The notes beneath the pieces were generated by a model. That model made no database searches. It was not told the DNA's origin and saw only the letters and a program-made list of their open reading frames with translations. The translations under genes were made by a program, and so were the position numbers. A stretch of 64,000 bases of DNA from Ga0077555 sp046154645 (GTDB taxonomy: Bacteria; Pseudomonadota; Alphaproteobacteria; Rhizobiales; Hyphomicrobiaceae), in contig JBJXDZ010000010.1 in assembly GCA_046154645.1 (NCBI GenBank), forward strand, positions 62,001 to 126,000, in the 5' to 3' direction. Positions within the stretch are counted from its first letter, which is position 1, and each line of letters opens with the position of its first letter. Positions 59,388 to 64,000 of the stretch are shown here, one piece after another.

Positions 59388-62032
59388 AGATCCGCGCCAT
59401 TCGCCTGGCCGAATGCGGACGCTTCCGCGATCCAGTGGCCCTCGAGGGTTTGTCCGGCGGGCTCGACGTGCTGGCCGGTCGCAACGAACTCGGCAAGTCG
59501 ACGATCCTGCGCGCCATGCGCTTTGCGCTGGCTGAAAAGCATACGACGAAATCAAAGGATGCCGAAAGCTTCCGGCCCTATTCCGGAGGCGCGCCAACGA
59601 TCGAGATCGATCTCGAGATCGACGCCAAACTCTGGCGCGTGCGTAAGCGCTATCTGGCGCAACGAAGTGCCGAATTGCGCTGCCTCGATGACAATAACCT
59701 GCTGCGCGGCGAGGATGCCGAACAAAAGTTGGTGGCCCTGCTCGGTGGCGACGACGGCAAGAGCCGGTTCCCGTTGCTGTGGCTGTCGCAAGGGGAAGCG
59801 ATTGCACCTGCGTCCGAACTGGCGACAGCCAACAAAGGCGCGCGCCCGTTGCTGGAAGCGGCCTTGGCCAGCGAGATCCAGGCCATCGCCGGTGGCGGCC
59901 GGACGCGGCTCCTCCTGGAGCGGATCAAGGCGCGCCGTGACACGCTGGTGACCGAGAAGCAACAGCGTCCGCGTGGGCCTTTCGAGGCGGCGTTCAAGCG
60001 CGTCAAGGACTTGACCGAGCGGCATGCTGCAGCTGCCGCACAGGCGCAGCACGCCAACGTGCAGCGCGAGCAGCTGGCACGGCTGCGCCAACGCCACGAG
60101 GTGCTGACGCAGCCGGAGCACCGAGCCAGCCTCGCGCAACGCCTGACCACCGCCCGCACGACACGAGAGCGCGCCAAAGAGGCAGCCAGCCATCTGGCCA
60201 CCGCCCGGCAGGCCGCCTCGCTGGCCGAGGCCCGGCTTTCTGCGGCGCGCAACGAACTCACGGCCTTCGACCGCGCCTTGGCCGAGCATGCGACCATCGC
60301 CCAGGCGATCGGGCAACTCGCCAGCGAGCGCGCCCAGTTGGCGGGCAAGCTCGCGGCAGCTGAGGCGAAAGCCCGGGATCTGGCGCAAGCACGGGACGCG
60401 TTGCGAACGTCGCAGGCCCGTGATGAGGCGGTGCTGGCCGCGTCCCGCCAACAGGCGCGCCGGAGCGAGTTGGCCACGCGGATCGCTGTGCTCGATGCAA
60501 AGCTCGGCGAGGCCCAGACCATCGAGCAGCGCCTCAACGTCATGGCAAGGGAACTGGCCGGCATCGTCGCCACGCCACACACGCTTGCTGCAGCCCGCAG
60601 CGCCCGCAACGAGATCGGCTTGCTCGAAGCGCGGCTTTCGGCGGCGGCTGTCAGCGTCACGATGGCCTATGTGTCCGGTGGCGAGGGCCGCGTTCGCATC
60701 GGCGGGCGGGCGCTGGCCGAGGCTGAGCGGTTACATGCCGTCGAACCGATCGTGCTCGAGATCGCCGGTGTCGGCCGCATCACGATTGCGCCCGGCGGGA
60801 CAGACACCATCGCCGACGTCCGAGAGGATCTGGCGGCGCAACGGGAGCAGTTCGCCGCGCTGCTGACGCGGGCGGGTAGTGATTCACTGGCGGCGCTGGA
60901 AGCAGCCGTGTCGCGCCGCTTGACGCTGGAAACACAATCGGGCGAGGACAAAGCACGACTTTCGGGCCTGGCTCCGGGCGGCAGCGCGCTGTTGTTGCGC
61001 GAGCGCGAGTTGCTCGTCCGCGACTTGGCGGGCCTGCCGCCGCCCCTCGACGCTGCATCGCCCATGCGGTCGCAAGGTGACATGGAAGCGGCCATCGCGA
61101 AGACGCGACTGCGCCTGCAATCCGCCGAAGCCGAGGCTGCCCGGGCCGAAGCCGAGGTCGCGCAGGCGCGCAGTGCCGATGCGAAACTCGACACCATCGC
61201 CGACGAGCGCCGACAGCGGCTCGAGGCGCTGGCGACAGCATTGCCCAGCGAGGCCAAGCGCGATCCGCATCGCGCGGCGCTCGCGGCCAAGGTCGCTGAG
61301 GGCGAGCGCGCGCTGAACGACGCCGTGCGACAGGTCACGGCATGGCAGGAAACTGCGCCGGATGCATCTCGTCTCGCGGCGTTGGATGCGGAAGTTGCGG
61401 CCGCAGAAACCAACGATATGGCCCGCGAACGCGAGCTTGGCGAGATTGCCACCGAGGTCGCGCACATCGAAGGCCAGCTGTTCACGCTGGGCAACGAGGA
61501 TGCAGAAGCCGAAGCCATAGCGCTGGCGGAGGGCAAAGCAGAGGCGGCCATCGAACTCGCTCGCCTCGAGGACGAGGTGGCGGCCTTGCAACTGCTGGCG
61601 CGCGAGATCGATGCCGAGCAGGCCCTGGTGCAGGACCGCTATCTGGCGCCGGTCACGGCCCGCCTGCAACCGCTGCTGGAGCTGGTGTTTCCGGCCGCGT
61701 CGCTGGCGCTCGACGCCTCGTTCGCACCTGAAGCGCTGGTGCGCGGGGCCGCGTCCGAGCCCATCGACCGGCTGAGCGATGGCACGCGGGAGCAGATCGC
61801 CGTGCTCGGCCGCCTGGCCTTCGCCCGCCTGCTCGCAGACGGCAATCACAGCACGCCCTTGGTGCTCGACGACGCATTGGTCTACTCGGACGACGACCGT
61901 ATCGAAGCCATGTTTCGTGCGTTGCAGGCCGCCAGCGCGCGCCACCAGGTGATCATGCTCACCTGCCGTACCCGCGCCTTCGAAGGGCTGGGCGGCGCTC
62001 GGGTCGACCTGGTGCCCTGGCAGATGACGTGA
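59384..62032 (+). CDS. SbcC/YhaN-like SMC-type ATPase
   Basis: The 882-aa protein has the N-terminal Walker A segment GRNELGKST, a long central region rich in Ala, Arg, Glu and Gln that is probably a pair of coiled coils around a short middle domain, and the C-terminal ATPase half: LSDGTREQIAVLGRLAFARLL (signature) and LVLDDALVYSDDDR (Walker B with D-loop). It partners the nuclease gene upstream in processing DNA ends. It converges with rpe, 4 bases away. Confidence 0.9.
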   Translation: MKIRAIRLAECGRFRDPVALEGLSGGLDVLAGRNELGKSTILRAMRFALAEKHTTKSKDAESFRPYSGGAPTIEIDLEIDAKLWRVRKRYLAQRSAELRCLDDNNLLRGEDAEQKLVALLGGDDGKSRFPLLWLSQGEAIAPASELATANKGARPLLEAALASEIQAIAGGGRTRLLLERIKARRDTLVTEKQQRPRGPFEAAFKRVKDLTERHAAAAAQAQHANVQREQLARLRQRHEVLTQPEHRASLAQRLTTARTTRERAKEAASHLATARQAASLAEARLSAARNELTAFDRALAEHATIAQAIGQLASERAQLAGKLAAAEAKARDLAQARDALRTSQARDEAVLAASRQQARRSELATRIAVLDAKLGEAQTIEQRLNVMARELAGIVATPHTLAAARSARNEIGLLEARLSAAAVSVTMAYVSGGEGRVRIGGRALAEAERLHAVEPIVLEIAGVGRITIAPGGTDTIADVREDLAAQREQFAALLTRAGSDSLAALEAAVSRRLTLETQSGEDKARLSGLAPGGSALLLRERELLVRDLAGLPPPLDAASPMRSQGDMEAAIAKTRLRLQSAEAEAARAEAEVAQARSADAKLDTIADERRQRLEALATALPSEAKRDPHRAALAAKVAEGERALNDAVRQVTAWQETAPDASRLAALDAEVAAAETNDMARERELGEIATEVAHIEGQLFTLGNEDAEAEAIALAEGKAEAAIELARLEDEVAALQLLAREIDAEQALVQDRYLAPVTARLQPLLELVFPAASLALDASFAPEALVRGAASEPIDRLSDGTREQIAVLGRLAFARLLADGNHSTPLVLDDALVYSDDDRIEAMFRALQAASARHQVIMLTCRTRAFEGLGGARVDLVPWQMT

Positions 62033-62036
62033 GCGC

Positions 62037-62717
62037 TCAGCGGCGCGCCGCCTCAGCCGACTTGCGGATGGCGGCGATGTTGGCTGCGTAGGTGCCGCCG
62101 GCAAACGCCGCATTGCCCGCCACCAGCACGTCGGCACCGGCCCTGGCGCATAAGGCTGCCGTTTCCGGATTGACACCACCGTCGACCTCGAGGTGGATCG
62201 GCCGCGCACCGATCATGGCTTTGATGCGCGCCATCTTCTCGGTCATCGCCGGAATGAAGGCTTGACCGCCGAACCCCGGATTGACCGTCATGACCAGGAT
62301 CAGATCGAGGCGATCCAGCACGTAGCTCAAAACACTTTCGGGCGTCGAAGGATTGAGTGAGACGCCGGCTTTCTTGCCGAGACTCTTGATCAGTTGCAAC
62401 GAGCGGTCGAGATGAGGGCCGGCCTCGGCGTGCACAGTGACGATGTCGGCGCCGGCCTTGGCGAAGGCCTCGATATAGGGATCGACGGGCGCGATCATCA
62501 GGTGCACGTCCATGATCTTCTTGGTGTGCGGCCGGATGGCCGCCAACACGGCCGGCCCGAACGAGATGTTGGGCACGAAATGACCATCCATGATGTCGAC
62601 GTGGATCCAGTCGCCGCCGGCGGCATCGATGGCCCGCACCTCCTCGCCCAACCGCGCGAAATCGGCCGACAGGATCGAGGGAGCAATCTTGATGTCACGG
62701 GTGATCGCTTGGGGCAT
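62037..62717 (-). CDS. rpe: Ribulose-phosphate 3-epimerase
   Basis: Interconverts ribulose 5-phosphate and xylulose 5-phosphate in the pentose phosphate and Calvin cycles. The 226-aa TIM barrel has IAPSILSADFARLG, the metal-binding HVDIMDGHFVPN, VHAEAG, VMTVNPGFGGQAF and VDGGVN, all intact. ATG 62717 fits the family start; ATG 62729 is in frame. It is convergent with the SbcC-like gene. Confidence 0.95.
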   Translation of the reverse strand: MPQAITRDIKIAPSILSADFARLGEEVRAIDAAGGDWIHVDIMDGHFVPNISFGPAVLAAIRPHTKKIMDVHLMIAPVDPYIEAFAKAGADIVTVHAEAGPHLDRSLQLIKSLGKKAGVSLNPSTPESVLSYVLDRLDLILVMTVNPGFGGQAFIPAMTEKMARIKAMIGARPIHLEVDGGVNPETAALCARAGADVLVAGNAAFAGGTYAANIAAIRKSAEAARR

Positions 62718-62960
62718 GGCACGACTCACATCTCGGCTGTTGGATCACGGCCCAGGGATACCGGCCTCGCGCTGGCGACGACTCGGTCCATGGCGCGCCT
62801 TTACTACCAGATCGCAGGGCGGCGGCACTTTTTTTCGCCGTGTGATCCCCCTCACAGCGACATCGGAGGGGCGGGGCTAATCTCCACTCATCGGCCGGAC
62901 GGAAACAACAGACGGCCACATGCAACCGACCAACCCACCTGAACCCAACGGAGATCGAAC

Positions 62961-63194
62961 ATGAAGTCCCTCATCCTCAAGGCCACGACCCTCGCCCTCG
63001 GTGCAGCCTTGATCATCGGCACTGCCGGCGTCGGCACGGCAGAAGCCCGCGGCGGGCACGGCGGTGGTCATCGCGGCCACGGCTTCCACGGCGGCGGCCA
63101 TCGCCACCACCACTTCCACCGTCATCACTTCCACCGCCCGGTCTTCTACTTCTCGGGCTGCTACTGGAAGCACGGCCGCAAGTTCTGCAATTGA
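62961..63194 (+). CDS. Small secreted His/Gly-rich protein
   Basis: A 77-aa exported protein: signal peptide (ILKATTLALGAALIIGTAGVG) followed by a segment rich in His and Gly (HGGGHRGHGFHGGGHRHHHFHR), and a C-terminal GCYWKHGRKFCN with a Cys pair. The His cluster may bind metal ions such as zinc, copper or nickel. GGAG lies seven bases before the ATG. The 243 bases upstream hold no recognisable gene. Function is unknown. Confidence 0.75.
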   Translation: MKSLILKATTLALGAALIIGTAGVGTAEARGGHGGGHRGHGFHGGGHRHHHFHRHHFHRPVFYFSGCYWKHGRKFCN

Positions 63195-63283
63195 TCTGAA
63201 GTTCCCTTGACGCTCACCCGCCGCGTCGGCCGCCAGGCCGGCGCGGTTGGCGCGTTGCCCAGACAGGTCGCACAGCACACGTT

Positions 63284-64000
63284 TCAGCCCGTACCCTTGG
63301 TCTTGGTGTCGCCGGGCTTGGCCTTTGCCTCAAGGAACGCGATCATGGCGCCGGCCACATCGATGCCGCTGGCATGCTCGATGCCCTCGATGCCCGGCGA
63401 CGCGTTGACCTCGAGCACGAGCGGTCCGCGGCTCGAACGCAGCATATCGACGCCGGCCACGTTGAGCCCGATCGCTTCGACAGCCTTGAGCGCGGTCGCC
63501 TGCTCCTCGGGCGTGAGATCGACGGGCTCCGCCTTGCCGCCCTGATGCAGGTTGGAGCGAAACTCACCCTTCTTGCTGGTGCGCTTCATGCCGGCGACGA
63601 TCTTGCCGCCAATGACCAGCGCGCGGACATCGGCGCCGGCCGCCTCGCGCACGAATTCCTGCACCAGGATGTTCACGTTCGCGGTCGAAAAGGCTTCGAT
63701 GATGGATTTGGCTGAGGCGTCCGTCTCCGCCAGAATCACGCCCATGCCCTGCGTGCCCTCGAGCAGCTTGATGACCACCGGCGCGCCACCCACCTCAGCG
63801 ACCACGTCTTCGGCCTTGCGGGGACCATGCGCGAAGGCCGTCACCGGTAGCCCGACACCGGCCCGGGCCATCAACTGCAGCGCCCGCAGCTTGTCGCGTG
63901 AGCGGCCTATCGCCACGGATTCGTTGAGCGAATAGACTCCCTGCATCTCGAATTGCCGCACAACCGCAAGACCATAGTTGGTGATCGAGGCGCCGATGCG
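63284..64000 (-). CDS. rimK: RimK-family ATP-grasp ligase, cut at its 5' end by the window edge
   Basis: The visible 238 C-terminal residues include RIGASITNYGLAVVRQFE at the right edge, SRDKLRALQLM, GAPVVIKLLEGTQGMGV, LVQEF, the metal-binding EVNASPGIEGIE, typical of S6 glutamate ligase RimK. It adds glutamate residues to ribosomal protein S6 in relatives; other poly-amino-acid targets are possible. The start lies beyond 64000. The frame is intact through the visible part. Confidence 0.9.
   Translation of the reverse strand, partial: RIGASITNYGLAVVRQFEMQGVYSLNESVAIGRSRDKLRALQLMARAGVGLPVTAFAHGPRKAEDVVAEVGGAPVVIKLLEGTQGMGVILAETDASAKSIIEAFSTANVNILVQEFVREAAGADVRALVIGGKIVAGMKRTSKKGEFRSNLHQGGKAEPVDLTPEEQATALKAVEAIGLNVAGVDMLRSSRGPLVLEVNASPGIEGIEHASGIDVAGAMIAFLEAKAKPGDTKTKGTG

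Overview
The window is a GC-rich chromosomal segment of an alphaproteobacterium, most likely from Hyphomicrobiales or a neighbouring family such as Reyranellaceae. The grounds are the ftsE-ftsX-ydcF-plsC block, a CpdR-like single-domain regulator, a coenzyme-B12-dependent ribonucleotide reductase, the short form of ArgC, and many CoA-transferase, CoA-ligase and thiolase genes. The species cannot be settled from sequence alone. Coding is dense and both strands are used. There is no rRNA operon, CRISPR array, transposase or prophage.

Layout. 0-5 kb: argC behind an unusual leader (promoter, leaderless 21-codon Arg-rich frame, terminator), then a very large membrane and coiled-coil protein. 5-12.5 kb: macro-domain deacetylase, family III CoA-transferase, a ParA-like ATPase with a partner, lysA, a GumN/TraB protein and xerC. 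12.5-22.5 kb: an acetyltransferase gene broken by an amber codon, an L,D-transpeptidase, two RNA methyltransferases, an acyl-CoA ligase/SDR pair, and hydrolases including hisN. 22.5-27 kb: a compact operon of a 59-aa FdrA-tail protein, a DUF1116 protein and a FetB-like permease, near a ureidoglycine-glyoxylate-type aminotransferase; together they suggest ureide (purine) catabolism. 27-36.7 kb: divergent EF-G, transporter, oxidoreductases, a CpdR-like regulator and hpt. 36.9-43 kb: ftsEX-ydcF-plsC, then nrdJ. 43-53 kb: a catabolic region with a methionine-synthase-like protein that has lost its zinc ligands, a D-aminoacylase-type hydrolase, a thioesterase, a fumarase-type beta subunit, thiolase plus DUF35, and a divergent PaaK-like ligase.

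The most striking locus is at 48.2-49.9 kb. A lower-GC insert of about 1.55 kb lies between two perfect 81-bp direct repeats, each carrying the last 20 codons of the thiolase gene. Its only gene encodes an N-terminal TIR-like/nucleoside-deoxyribosyltransferase-like domain fused to a C-terminal macro domain. This looks like an acquired nucleotide- or ADP-ribose-based conflict (defence) gene that rebuilt the 3' end of its target gene.

From 54.3 to 56.9 kb there are no convincing protein genes. The stretch holds two degenerate tRNA-like genes in tandem and several families of palindromic and direct repeats, two of which recur elsewhere in the window. The right end has an L-2-hydroxyglutarate-oxidase-type enzyme, an SbcCD-like (YhaO/YhaN) pair, rpe, a small His-rich secreted protein and a RimK-type ligase cut by the window edge.
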